This document shows, piece after piece, positions 47,991 through 60,483 of a stretch of DNA of 64,000 bases; position 1 is the stretch's first letter; each line of letters opens with the position of its first letter. This stretch comes from Corylus avellana (taxonomy: Eukaryota > Streptophyta > Magnoliopsida > Fagales > Betulaceae), in assembly GCF_901000735.1 (NCBI RefSeq), contig NC_081551.1, positions 14,754,906 through 14,818,905 of the forward strand, given 5' to 3'. A model generated the notes under the pieces. The model ran no database searches, was not told the origin of the DNA, and saw nothing but the letters and a program-made list of their open reading frames with translations. Made by a program: the position numbers and the translations under genes.

Positions 47991-48716
47991 GCGTGGAAAG
48001 ATCAAAGCCTAGAGAAGTCTTGGGCAAAAACTTCCGAGACCTATAGATCCGAGACCCATAAGATTTGAGACCTTTGAAGCTGAGACCTTTAAGTCCGAGA
48101 CTAATAACTCAGGACACACAGATCTCAGTAGCAAGGACAACTCAAATATCTTGGGAGATACAGCTGTTAATAGATAAGTGATCTTATCCATACAAAAGCT
48201 ATCAAATCTATTTAAAATACAAATAAGATATGTTATCTGCAGATCGCATACAAATATTCAAATCAAGTGATACCTATAACCACAAAATCCTACGATCTTA
48301 GTCCCCTAAGATCTCGGCAAGGATAACTATTCAAATCCCTTGTTAGCAACTGCACAGCAGAAACTCAGGGAAGAGTAAGTCATTGGTTATGGGACTTCCA
48401 CTACTTCATGCCTATAAAAGATAGATCACTTCTTCACATTTGGGTAAGCACAGCTTTGGCTCTTAAGCCTTCTGTTGTTGCTTATACTCTTTATCTCTCA
48501 AATTCTGACTTAGGCCTCGAAGTGTCCCCATCGGCTCACCCCCGATCTCTTCGATCCTTTGGTTTTTCTTTATTGAGAAGTCAAAGTTCTTAAGTGTCAT
48601 TCGACTCGGTCTCGACAGGTGTGCCACATCACCAGCAGGAAAACTATGCATCAACAGTTTGGCACCGTCTGTGGGAACTCGATTTTCATGAGTTCTTACC
48701 ATCTATTAATCCGATA

Positions 48717-50480
48717 TGGTGACTACCCGTTCATCCTCAACCAGAGAATCAAGCAGGCGCATCTGCCGCGCTGGCTCCTAATCTAGCCGATTTCATGAAA
48801 CAGATGACCGAATCTATGAATGCCTTGAAGAAGCATAATGAAGACCTCGCCACAAGGCTCACGGTTGCCGAAGGCCATAATAGGCGGAGGGACCAAGAAC
48901 GGGAGGAAAGGCAAGCCAAGAAACGTGAAGAGAGGCGCGAAGAGATCCGCAAAGGAAAGTTGATCACAAACTAAAACTAGCATCGCGAAGATGATGCGAG
49001 TTCGGTTCAAGCCAGCCATCATACGATTGTCCAGAATGAAGAGCATCGTGAGCTGGTGAACCTGAAGAAGTCTAAGCATACTAGGCCTCGATGGGAGCAA
49101 TCTCGCCAAGAAGACCATAACGATGGGCGTAATGAGAACCACATTAATGTTGATATGGAAGACCTCAAGAAGAAGTACAAGGAACTAACACGTCAGTTGG
49201 CTATCAAGGAGGAGAAAACTATTGCGGGAGAACTTATGGACAACACCGATTTGCCTTTCCACTGATCGAGTGTTGGGCTTCCCCTTGCCTCAGAACTTCA
49301 AAATGCCCCGTGTCGACAAGTATGACGGTAATGGAGACCCTGCTGAGCATATGGAAAGCATCCGCGCTCATTTTTTCCTTCATAGAACTCAGGATGAGAT
49401 CGCATGCAGAACATTCCCCCTCACCTTGATAGGAATTGCCAACGATTGGTTCGCCAGATTGCTTGCCAAGTCGATTGATAATTTTAAAGAACTCGGGCGC
49501 CTCTTCCTAAGCCAATTCCTGGCAACCCGGAAAAGGAAGAAGCACCCAGCTTGCATACTATCCCTTCATTAGGGAAATGAAGAGAGCTTGAAGGATTTCA
49601 TGCTTAGGTTTAATCAAGAGAAGCTATTGGTGGAGAGCCCAAATGACCGAACGGTACTATCCACATTATGGCACGGAGTCAGGCTGAATGGGCCTCTGAT
49701 GGCTGAAATAGCAAAAAGTTCGACATAATTAACTCTTCGCCAATTCATGAATAAGACGGAGGAGTACATCAATCAAGAAGAAATGATCGGGGCTCTAATG
49801 AAGGGTTAGGAGGCAGAGGACCAGGCAAAAGATACCAGCAAGACTGAACTACCCGCAATTTCCACTCCGAAAGAGGCAGAATCTCAAAAGAAAGTGGGTA
49901 AGAAGGCCGTACCGTCCTTCCAGAAGATAGAACCCTTATGACCCGAAGACCGAAGGTTCACGCCCTTGAATACCGGTGTCATTGAGGTGTTTATGGAAAT
50001 TAGAAGAGACCCAGCTTTCAGATGGCAAAATAAGTTGAAGGGTGATCCAAGGAAGTGAGATCGAAAGAAGTTCTACGAGTATCCCAACGATCATGGACAT
50101 TTGACAAAGGATTGCGTAACTCTACGATAGGAAATCGAGACCTTCATCAGAAATGGAAGGCTTGTGAGATTCCTTGCAGGTGAGGAATCGAGACATGATT
50201 CACCAGAAGCCCCTCCTTTTGGATGGGAAGCGAGACGCAGAGGGATGAGGATCGAGACGTGATTGGGACAACGATCTGAGAGCGCCTTGGGACCAAGGAG
50301 TAGTAGGTGAAATCCACACTATCTCTGGAGGGATAGCTGGTGGAGGATAGTCCAACTCGGCCAGAAAGGCCTACACAAGAAAAATGCAAACTAAAGAGGT
50401 TTTTTCGCTGCAAAGACCTTCCAAGGTTGTGAAGAAAGACTCAATGGTCCTCTCTTTTTCCGAAGAAGATGCCAGGGGGT
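48717..50480 (+). pseudogene. gag pseudogene of the Tat-type element
   Basis: A Lys/Arg/Glu-rich N-terminal coiled stretch (about 48830-49210) precedes the capsid domain: FKMPRVDKYDGNGDPAEHM, TFPLTLIGIANDWFARLL, FKELGRLFLSQFLATRKR. The nucleocapsid site reads YEYPNDHGHLTKDC, keeping the GH and the final Cys but with the leading Cys and His of the expected CxxHxxxGHxxxxC replaced, so the zinc knuckle is broken. Stops at 49570, 49726, 49807 and 49938, among others. Confidence 0.85.
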
Positions 50481-53400
50481 AATGATGCCACATGATGATC
50501 CACTAGAAGTAACAGTGACAGTGGCCAACCATATGATCCATCGAATTTTGGTGGATAATGGAAGCTCGGTTGATGTCCTCTATTGGCTAGTTTTTAAGTA
50601 GATGGGTATTGATCATGATAGGATCAAACCATTTGGCTCCCCCTGGTCGGATTCGCAGGGGACCAAGTCCAACCAATAGGTCTCATTTCTCTCCCTGTAA
50701 CAGTAGGAACAACACCTAAGCAGAAAACTATGATGGTAGATTTTTTGGTCGTCGATCGACCCGGTGCTTACAACGCCATCATAGGTCGTCTTGCGTTGAA
50801 CAAGTTGAATGCAATAACTTCAACTTACCACTTGATGATGAAGTTCCCAACAGAAGAGGGAGTCGGAGAAGTGAAAGGGGACCAAACTCAAGCGAGAAAA
50901 TGTTACAATACATCCCTCAGGAAGGCCTCCGACCCGACTCCTATTGTAATTGGTACAGTTGGTGGTAAAGGCTAGAATGAGCCAAAGGGTGAACCAGCTG
51001 AGCCACTGGAGGATGTGGTAGTTGGTGAAGGCAGAATTTTGAAGATCGGGACGCAGCTCGGTCCAAGGATCCGAGAAGGTCTCGTCACCTTCCTTTGACA
51101 AAACCTGGAGGTTTTTGCATGGACTCATAATGATATGCTAGGAATTAGTCCTTAAGACATTCTCCACCAACTCAATGTGGATCCGAGTGTGAAGCCGGTA
51201 AAGCAAAGAAGAAGGAAGTTCGCTCCTGAGCGGAATATGGCTATAGCCGAAGAAGTGGAAAAGTTGCTCAGAGTTCGATTCATTGAGGAAGTCTATTATC
51301 CCGATTGGTTAGCCAATGTAGTATTGGTGAAAAAATCCAATAGGAAGTGGAGGATGTGTGTGGACTTCACCGACCTCAATAAAAGCATGTCCAAAAGACA
51401 GCTTTCCATTGCCGCACATTGATGTGTTAGTTGACTCGATAGCTGGGTATGGCTTACTCAGCTTCATGGATGCTTTCTCTGGTTACAACCAGATCTACAT
51501 ACATCTAGAAGATCGTGAGAAAATTGCATTCATAACGAACTGAGGCTTGTACTACTACAAAGTCATGCTCTTCGGCTTGAAGAATGCAGGGGCAACATAC
51601 CAAGAGCTAGTCAATAAAATGTTCCAAAATAGATCGGATGAAATATGGAGGTCTATGTTGATGACATGCTGGTCAAAAGTGAGTTGCTGCAAAACCATGC
51701 ACTTGACTTGCAAGAGACGTTTTTCAACCTTGAAGAGGTATGGGATGAAGTTGAATCCCTTAAAATGTGCATTCGGAGTCTCATCGGGAAAATTCCTCAG
51801 ATATATGGTGTCAAGCTGAGGAATAGAAGCCGACCCCGAGAAGATACAAGCTGTTCTAGATATGCAGTTTCCAAAGAATCTAAAGCAGCTCCAGTAATTG
51901 ACGGGAAGGGTTGCGGCATTAAATCGGTTCATCTCACGATCAATTGATAAGTGTCTTCCATTTTTTAAGATCTTGAGAAAGGCTTTTGAATGGACTAATG
52001 AATGTGAAGAAGCCTTTGAGCAGCTAAAGAAGTATCTGATGAGTCCACCTCTGCTAAGCCAGAGGATAGCTGGAGAAGTGTTGTATCTGTACTTAGCTGT
52101 ATCTCCAATAGCTGTCAGTGCAGCTTTAATCTGAGAAGAAGAAGGAATTCAGAAGCCTGTGTATTTCATTGACAGATCTTTAAGGGGGGCTGAAGAAAGA
52201 TATCCCCAGATGGAGAAATTGGCTTTCGCTTTAATCATAGCATCTAGAAAGCTTCGGCCCCACTTTCAAGCTCATACTATAAGGGTTTTGACTGAGTACC
52301 CACTGAAGAAAGTGCTAAGGAAGCTAGATCTGTCGGGAAGATTGACTAACTGGCCAATTGAGCTGGGAGAGTTTGACATTGAGTTTCTCCCTCGAAATTC
52401 CATCAAATTTTAGGCATTGGCTAATTTTCTGGTAGAATTTACCAATCTGCTTGATGTCAATGGCTGGCCAAGTGATGAGACATGGGTAATTTATGTAGAT
52501 GGATCATCTACGAAGAAGCATGGTGGAGCTGGAATAGTAATGATTATTCCTGATGGGGAAGAGTTGTGCAGCTCTTTGAAGTTAAAATTCAAAACTACAA
52601 ATAACGAGGCTGAATATAAAGCAGTCCTGGTAGGACTCGGTTTAGCTCGTGAAATGGGAGCCAAATTCGCGGAGGTACGAAGTGATTCCCAAGTCATCGT
52701 CAGACATATTCAAGGTGAATTTGAAGCTAAGGAGAAAATATGAAATTGTACTTATCTAAGGTGCAAGAGATGCAAAGTTTTTTCAAGAAGTTCTGCATTG
52801 TGAAAATCCCAAGGCTAGAGAATGAAAGAGTAGACACACTAGCTCGACCAGCTTTGACAGTAGATGAAGAAACTGAAGACGAAGCACCTATCCAAATTCT
52901 TCCACAATCATCCATTACTAAGACGGTGTTGGTCTCGACAACTGAGACCATACCCGAATGGGAAATGAAAATTGTGGAATACCCATAAAAAGGAGTCCTT
53001 CCTTCAGATCAAAAATTAGTTGCTTGGTTGAGGATAAGAGCTGAAAGGTTTACAATAGTAAATGGAAGTCTTTACAAAAGGGGTTTCATGTTACCACTCC
53101 TCAAATGTATTTCAAGAGAGGAAGGAAACTACATCCTTAGAGAGATCCACGAAGGGATTTGCGGAAGCCATTTTGGAGCTAGAATACTGGTGCACAAAGT
53201 TGTCCGAGCATGTTTCTATTGGCCCAACATAAGTCAGGACTTGGCAGAACTAGTCAGAAATTGTGACAAGTGCCAGCGATTCGCTAATGTTACTCACCAA
53301 CCCCCTGAAGACTTGAGTGCAATCTCTTTATCTTGGCCCTTTTCACAATGGAGGGTAGACATAGTGGGACCATTGCCTCGTGGCAAGGGGAGTGTACGGT

Positions 53401-54197
53401 TTGTAGTTGTTGCCGTGGATTATTTCATCAAATGGGCAGAAGTTGAAGCCTTAGTGAATATCACAACCAATGCGATAGAGCAGTTTTTATGGAAGAACGT
53501 TATATGCCGGTACGGTATTCCCCATGCATTTGTTATGGATAACGGCAAACAATTTGACTATGACTCATTCCGAGATTGGTGTGCCAAACTCCATGTAAGG
53601 AATTACTACTCATCTCTAGGGCATCCTCAGGCGAATGGGCAAGTAGAGGCCACCAACTAAATGATCTTCAAAATCTTGAAGAAAAAACTTGATGATCGCA
53701 AAGGAGATTAGGACCTCCAAGAAGTTTTGTGGGCATATCGGACAACTAAAAGAACTCCAATCGAGGAGACACCATATGCCTTGGCATTTGGGACCGAGGT
53801 GGTCATTCCAGCTGAGGTGGGCTCGGGCAGCTATCGTGTAGAGACCTTCCCGCTTGAGACCAATAATGAGGGCTTACAGCTACACCTGGACTTGCTACAG
53901 GGGAAACGGGATCAAGCCTAAGTAAATATATCAGCATACCAGGCAAGAGTAACTCAGTATTTTAATATGAAGGTCAAGCCTCGAAGCTTCAAAATTGGAG
54001 ATATGGTCCTACGTAGAGTCACGCTGGAAACCAAGGACTCAGCTGAGGGAAAGCTGGCTCCTAACTGGGAAGGACCCTATAAGGTGATTGAGTGCAAAAG
54101 GGCAGGAGCATACCATTGGAAGATTCCAAAGGTAAGGCTCTTCCGAGGCCATGGAATGCTAAGCACCTTAAAAAGTATTATGTCTAAGATGCTGTAA
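50480..54197 (+). pseudogene. pol pseudogene: protease, RT, RNase H, integrase
   Basis: Protease active site ILVDNGSSVDVLY (Asp codon near 50554; DTG-type triad altered to DNG). RT: PDWLANVVLVKK, WRMCVDFTDLNK, FMDAFSGYNQI and the catalytic YVDD (51654-51665). RNase H: WVIYVDGSS, NNEAEYKAVLVGL, VRSDSQ (52480-52740). Integrase (53028-53660): HHCC zinc site ending NCDKCQRF, then WRVDIVGP, VMDNGKQFD and the final Glu in GQVEATN, so the DDE triad is present. The C-terminal part ends NWEGPYKVIECKRAGAY at 54197. In-frame stops and frameshifts occur between almost every segment (for example 51541, 52133, 52414, 52741, 53659). Confidence 0.92.
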
Positions 54198-54284
54198 TAT
54201 GTGATTTCTTTTTCATTTCGTTATTTTCATTCCAATGAATAAAAGTATCTTGGAGGTAACGAGCATTCAAAGTTCATGAGTAAA

Positions 54285-54645
54285 AACAGCTGAAGAGGCT
54301 TTACTAACGAAAATATAAGTCTCGGAAAGTACAGCTGAAGAGGCTTTTCTGAGTCCTAAAGAGACGCAGCTGAAAAAGCTCTCTCTTAGCTTAACATTAC
54401 CCAGATTTGAAAAACCTAAGAGCTTTCCCGAGACCCAACTCGGAGAAACATAATTATGGTTCCTTTTAACAAAGGATAAATTTGGGGTTAAGTCAAAAAC
54501 CTAAGAGCTTTCCCGAGACCCAACTCGGAAAAGCATAACTATGGTTCCTTTTAACAAAGAATAAATCCGGGGTAAAATCTAAAGCCTAAAAGCTTTCCCT
54601 AGACCAAACTCGGAGAAACATAATTATGGCTCCTGTTAACTATTT
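54285..54645. repeat. Tandem repeats between pol and the antisense ORF
   Basis: A unit of about 84 bp (beginning aaacctaagagctttccc, then gagacccaactcgg) recurs from about 54412, 54496 and 54579, with 2.7 copies. Just before it are three copies of cagctgaagaggct or cagctgaaaaagct (54289, 54328, 54367), spaced about 39 bp. Confidence 0.88.
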
Positions 54646-54840
54646 TAACCTAAAAGCAAACATCAAACCTCTATAAAAGGATGTTATGGGTTGAAACTAT
54701 CTTAAAAAATAACCAAAATGTCATTGTTCCGAGACTCAATGTTAGACTTATGATGTTTTTCGAACAGTTAAACTTAAAAAATCGTTTCATTAAGAGAATT
54801 GAGATATATACAAAAATTCCTTTAAGGATTATACAATATA

Positions 54841-57414
54841 TATTATCCCTCTTTGGGGTCAAGAGCAGGAGCAGCATCGGGGGCTTCGGCAGATGTTGTC
54901 CCAACCGTGTCGGCCTCGGCAGTCTCTGCATCGCCAGGGACGGTCTCGGTACCTTTGCTGGGTTGATCATCTTTATCCGTGAAAGGATCGTAGAAGAAAT
55001 CTTTTATACCTGCAGCATCGGGCATTTGTTCCTGACCTAGGCTAACCATCTGCGCCATGGCTGCATCAGAACAAGGGATGTCTTCGATCTTCACCTTGTC
55101 GAGAGCAATGGAGTGTGCTGGATCCTTAGCCTAGGTTCGGAAGGTTTCAAAACCCAGGATAAGCCCATCCGCCCAAGCAGAGTTCCGAGTCCATGAGGCG
55201 AAGGACAACTGGCTCAGATAGTTGGCAGCTTGGGCCCTAGTTTTCTTCAGCTGAGCCCTCACTTTGGCATATTTGCCCTTGAAGAATTTAAACTTCTCCA
55301 TAGCAACAATTGTGGCTTCAGTCGCCTTTTCCACCAAGGCCTTCTAACTTGCAACCTCAGCCTGGGCCACCTTCAGCTGTTCCGAGACTCCCGCATGCGC
55401 CTCTTCCAGTTGGCTAAAATCCTCCCTGATGATGGAGTTGTCCGCTTGAAGTCTGTCCACTACAGCTCGAAGACCCTTGAGCTCAGTCGACAACTCATTG
55501 GCCTTGGACTCAGCTTTTACCTTGGCTGCTGCGGCCTCAAAAGCCTCAGCCTGCATTATTGACTGTTGTCGACCTGAGACCAGGAGTTCTTCATCTTGCC
55601 TAGCCACTGTCTCTTTCAGTTTGGCACTCTCAGCTTCCAACTCAGCAACCTTGTTTTTGAGGCTCTCAGTTTCGGTAGCCAGGTTTGTGGAAATATTTCA
55701 GAAGTAGCAGTAAAAAATCAGCGACTTCATGAGGCTCTGCAACAGAATATGATTAGTATGTACATATATAAAAATAAGTAAAGAAGAAGGGTAAGGTACT
55801 CACGAAAATTTGAAAGAAAATCATTTGGTCAGCCATGCCTTGAGCAGAGGTGTCACGTTCCATCACTAGGCTTTCATGGGGAATCAAATCCACCAAGGCT
55901 TGAAAAGGATTTCCCTTCAGGTCCCCACTGAACTTAGCAAGGGACCTGCCAACGGTCCAATCCATTCCTCGAGGCCTTATCAGTGAGGTGTCGGAAGAAG
56001 ATGAGGCCTCAGCAGCAAAAGCCTTCTCAGCATGAGGAGGTGTCGGCGTCCGAGCCCTTGCAAAAGTCAGAGTCTGAGCCTTGAGCGCTTTTTCAACAAT
56101 AGGAGACAAAGCTCGAGGCCCTGTCCCTTTTTCCGTTGCTGTAGTAGGCCCTTCGGCCTTTTCGCGCACCATCCCTATGGAGCTCTCCAAATGTTCTTCT
56201 ATCTTTATTTCATCCTAGATATGTTGGATGTTTGCGCCTAAGGGTTGAAATGACACGAACTCGATTGAGATTACAGTCCTAGAGGCACCACCAGCCGAGA
56301 CCAAAGGAGACGCATTTAAAGGTTGCACCGCAATGGGCTCATTTGCGAGGAAGGCCTCGACTTCTACCATGGGCTTCACCACAGGCCTCGGACCAGTCTT
56401 CTTCATAGCGGCCAAGAAACTGGCCAGCTGATTTTGTACTTTGGCCTCTGCCGCCTTCACCAGTCTCCAGCAGGTTGGTTGGGTTTCCCTCCTATTTTTA
56501 GAGGTCCAACTGTACGAAGTGGGAAATTTTTCTGTTTGGGGAGCTCCACCATCTTGCCCTTGCCTTTATCTGTTATGGGCTTTCGGAGGGTAGCTCTCCA
56601 GATATTTGCTACCGGAGGATCTGAGGCCGCGAGCATTGGATCAGGGACGACTTTGGTCTTTTCCTTAGTCCACCAGAACTTCCCTCAAGAGGTTCTAAAC
56701 CTTGTCCTTCTGAGGCCGCCTTCATTAATTTTGTGTAGATCATCAGATTCTCATGTTTCTAAGCCCACACCAGAATCTTGTTCACACGGCACAACTCATC
56801 TTCTTTAAAGCTTGACTCTTTAGCAGCGTTCCCCGCAGGAACACATGTCTCCCGAGGCACTCTCAGACCTTCAGCAGCTTCGGTAGGAAAGAACTCCTAT
56901 TAACCAGTGGCAAAAAAGTACTTGCTCTTCCATCCATGGTTACTAGAGTATTTACCGTCCATATGGATGAACTTCCCCCACCGAGACTAGAAGTTGTACA
57001 AACCATAACTCTTTGGGTTCTTCTGGAGTCGGTACATCCATAAGAACTCTCGTGCAGAGAGGAAATGCCTGGGTCTGAGAGCCATGGGCCAAAGCTTGAT
57101 GCACGCTTAGAACATCCTCCACGTGTTGGGCACAATTTGAGGTGGAGCCAGGTTCAGGTGGCTCAGTAGCTTTCATACGGCCCACGGAAAAGGTAATCGA
57201 AAACTTGCACGAAACATGGTCTCGTATAGGCAGACTTCGTGCGCATCGGCATGCATAATGGCACTAATCTACTCGTCGTCAAATCGAAGCTTCATCGACT
57301 TAGGAATAAAACATTCTTCCCTAATTCTTTTCTCATCATTAGTTCTGGCCGCCAGAGGCCTAGGTAGGTATTGCCGCCGAAACCATCTGAGCCCGAACCC
57401 TCGTCGCTAGACAT
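54841..57414 (-). pseudogene. Antisense ORF of the Tat-type element (gypsy-type transposon protein family)
   Basis: From ATG at 57414 (MSSDEGSGSDGFGGN) the minus strand reads, through frameshifts, IPKSMKLRFDDE, HEVCLYETMFRASFRLPFP, LLSHLNLAPPQIVPNTWRMF, then MYRLQKNPKELW. This order matches the plant 'putative gypsy type transposon' domain (Transposase_28-like). The C-terminal half (about 55640-54843) is an Ala/Glu/Lys-rich coiled coil (ELSTELKGLRAVVDRLQAD) with an acidic tail. The function of these antisense proteins is unknown. Several stops are present, so it is inactive here. Confidence 0.75.
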
Positions 57415-57640
57415 AGTTGTTTAAGATTGAGAAAGAGAAAGGGGAAGAATAAAGCTCTCGGAGAAGAGAATAGAGTCTCAAGGTAAAAGATTCTTCGAGA
57501 AGATAAAGAAAGAAGAAAGAAACCTTCTTTTATAAAGGCACGCCTTGGAAACCTACGCATTAAATGCATCGAGAAAAGGGCACGCCTCTACAGCTGACAC
57601 GTGGACAATTAAGGGAGACAAGTGGACAATCAACTGGTTC

Positions 57641-57995
57641 TTCTTGAAGAGAACCGAACTGTACTACAAGGGCAAGAGAGTGGCAAAAAGGAGAGGAAAG
57701 ATGCTGAGCCATCTACAGCCACACCCATTGTTGAGGACCCTCCTGGGTCATTTGTGCCTAAAGCACCTTACCTTGAAAGGTTGCAAGCACCCAAGAAAAG
57801 AGGAAAGTTTGAGGACATTCTAGAGGTGTTCAAGCAAGTCCAAATCAATATTCCATTTTTGGACGCCATCCAGCAAGTACCTTCATATGCCAAGTTCTTG
57901 AAGGACTTGATTATAGCGAAGAGGAAGTCGAATGTTCCGAAGAAGGCATTCCTGACCGAGCAGGTTAGCTCAATCCTGCAATGCAAGTTGCCCCT
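57641..57995 (+). pseudogene. Athila-type gag/protease-junction fragment
   Basis: An open frame reads APKKRGKFEDILEVFKQV, NIPFLDAIQQVPSYAKFLKD and PKKAFLTEQVSSILQCKLP, a conserved stretch just ahead of the protease in Athila gag-pol. It stops being gag-like exactly where an Athila-type LTR starts (tgataagtgcc, 57996), so coding sequence is fused directly to an LTR. Confidence 0.8.
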
Positions 57996-58715
57996 TGATA
58001 AGTGCCGAATATTGCATATTTGGACCCTTTCATTTACATTAGTTAATCCTTTAGCTGTGTCGTTATTTAATATCTTGTGTTAGTTTTGTGTTTTTAGTGT
58101 TTTGTAGGTAGTTGAACAAAAACTACTGCTTTAAAGGGAAAAATGCAAATTTTGGAAGAAAGCACACTTTGAGAAGACCTAGATGATGTGGTTAAGTTTA
58201 ACCAAATCCAAGAAAAGGTTAAATTGGATAAAATTTCAGATTGGATAAAATTTCGGATTAGATTTAAATTCAGAATCTGCACACGTCTCATTATTTTGAC
58301 CATAACTTTCTTTTTAAGTATCGTATTGACGTGATTCAAGAGTCATTGGAAAGCTAACTTAAAATACTACAGTTCGTTGTGAAATATAATTTTCCTAATT
58401 CGGAAGGTTATTATGCCAAAATGTCCCCATAATAAAAGGACACAAATCTAGACGAATCCTATTCCGATTTCAGACTTCTATTATTACTGGGAGACAAACC
58501 TCCGGATTATCTAGGTTTAATAGGGCTTTTAGACTTCTCTAAGCCTATAAATAGACCTCTTTGCATTCAAGAAAAGATACACAATTCCAGAGAGCAAAAT
58601 TCTACAGTTTTTCTATTTAGTTTAGTTTAGGTTTAGATTTTAGTTTTATTTATGTGGAGTTAAATACCCAACTATGGTTGGGGACGAAGCCTCACTGTTG
58701 TTCACAATTACCTAC
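57996..58715 (+). mobile_element. Athila-type LTR, 5' part only
   Basis: Starts tgataagtgccgaatattgc, parallel to the LTR at 59122 (tgataagtgctaaaatattc). Shares the cctataaatagac promoter-like stretch (about 58543, and 59599 in the other LTR). The homology gives way near 58715 to an inverted LTR segment. Confidence 0.7.
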
Positions 58716-59121
58716 CTAAATTAACAGGCAAATAATTGGATGTTTTACCCGCAAGTGCATGAGGTCAACACAGGAGTATATGGTGCAAGTACGGGGTCAT
58801 TCCCACGAGGATTGCTGAATTTTGTCTAAAATAAATTCCCAAAGTAAAATAAAACAAAGATTGGTTTTAAGTTGATAATGATAAAAAGATAGGGCTTTGA
58901 TATCCGCCACTAATTATATTTAGATAATATGTCAATATGCTAGTGTTTTGATCATATTATGTATATCTAATGTTTGTCAACCTAAGAGCATGGGTGTATA
59001 CTTCTGAAGCTATAGATTTTCCTAAGCAATGAGTTTGGCATGGGTGTATACTCTAACTCTTTTCTTTTCTAAAGGATTTAGCATGGGTGTATACAAAGTT
59101 GTTCTTTAGGAAAGCAAATAT
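58716..59121 (-). mobile_element. Inverted fragment of the Athila-type LTR 3' part
   Basis: This stretch is the reverse complement, with divergence, of about 60040-60475. It includes the LTR end (acctacctaaattaa), the cacgaggattgctgaattt block and three copies of gcatgggtgtatac, the inverse of the agtagacacccat repeats of the forward LTR. It abuts the start of the forward LTR at 59122. Confidence 0.85.
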
Positions 59122-60472
59122 TGATAAGTGCTAAAATATTCATATTTTCAACCCTTAACTTGCATGTTTTAATCCTTTGGTTGTAGTTAATTAGGCCATT
59201 TTAATTCCTTTTTGTGTTTTTAATGTTTTTACAGGCTTTTGGAGGAAAGTGAAGTAAAACTGGGTGATCTAGGCCCAAAGAGAGAAGATGGAAAAAATTG
59301 GAACTCCCTGACACTGCGATCAATTGCAGGGTACCTGTGATCGAGCGTAGTGCCAGAGAAAACACTGCACGAACCAAGCCAGGAGTGATCGAGTGCATGC
59401 TAGAAGAAGGATCAATCGCAGACCTGCGATCGAGCGCACTCGGGTTGCGATCGATCACACCCGTGCGCAGGAGACAACCCAAGGTGGCGGCTAAGATGTC
59501 CCTATTTCCATATTAGGGTTTTCCAACTCCCAATTGTAATAGGATTGAAACCCTACGAAATCCCTAGGGTTTACTACTTTTCCAAGGACTTCTAAAGCCT
59601 ATAAATAGACTCCTAAGCCTTGAGAATAGACAGGCTTGGAAAAGGGAGAAGAATAGGAGCTCTCAAGTTTAAGTCTCGGGTTTATTCTTTTTTTTTTCTT
59701 TTCTTTTCATGAATATGTTTAATATCACTTTTATGTGTAGCTAATTTATTGAGTAGGGCTAGATTGAAGCCCTAGTTATGTTTAGTTAATATTTCAATAT
59801 TGGCGCCTTTGTGATGGTTATGTTATGCTATTCAACTTGGTTAATTCCTGCTTTTATGAATTCCTCATAAGTGTATGCCTGATCAACATATGCATGTGGT
59901 ATGAACTAGTTAATTAAATCAATTTGGATGATTGAGTCCTGGGTTTAATGTAAGTAACAAAAGAAATCCACACCGGTTTCTTGGGTTAATCAACATAGGG
60001 AACCGGGAGTAGACACCCATACCCTAGGCCTCATGTGTTTGTCAATTTCCACAGATTCATGCTTTCTTAAAGAACAACTTAGTAGACACCCATACTAAAT
60101 CCTTTAAGTAAGAAAAGAATTAGAGTAGACACCCATGCCTAATTCGTTGCTTAGGGAAATCAATAGCTTAAGGAGTAGACACCCATACCTTTAGGTTGGC
60201 AAACATTAAGTATGCATAACATGATCAAAGCATTGACATATTGTTATACTAGCTAGATATAATTAGTGGTGGATATCAAAGCCCTACCTTTTATTATGAT
60301 CATTTTAGCAATCAATCTTTGTTTTTACTTAAAGAATTTATTTTTAAACATAAATTCAGCAATCCTCGTGGGAATGATCCTGTACTTGCACCATATACTA
60401 CTATGTTGACCTTGTGCACTTGCAGGTAAAACATACAATTATTTACCTATTAATTTAGGTAGATAATTTGCA
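59122..60472 (+). mobile_element. Athila-type LTR, apparently complete (5' LTR)
   Basis: Begins tgataagtgc, ends ttgca, 1351 bp, and is followed 11 bases later by a primer-binding site. It contains a cctataaatagactcc promoter-like stretch (about 59599), a cluster of GATCGAGCGC-type palindromes (59314-59460) and four copies of agtagacacccat (60008-60190). Its size suits Athila LTRs. Confidence 0.85.
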
Positions 60473-60483
60473 TAAGAAATTTT

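Larger units (their letters stand above)
47990..57640 (+). mobile_element. Tat-type Ty3/gypsy retrotransposon with antisense ORF, 3'-truncated
   Basis: A left LTR of roughly 660 bp (start approximate) ends before a primer-site sequence (tttggcaccgtctgtgggaa, 48658). Then gag, protease, RT, RNase H and integrase follow on +, an 84-bp tandem repeat, and a long antisense ORF. This layout matches Tat-lineage elements, several of which (for example Grande and Retand) carry an antisense ORF between pol and the 3' LTR. No matching 3' LTR is found; the element gives way near 57640 to Athila-type sequence. All frames are broken. Confidence 0.82.

Noticed and set aside
55230..56808. Several + strand open frames over the antisense ORF region
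   Set aside because: The minus strand gives the coiled-coil and domain matches; the + frames are complements of it.
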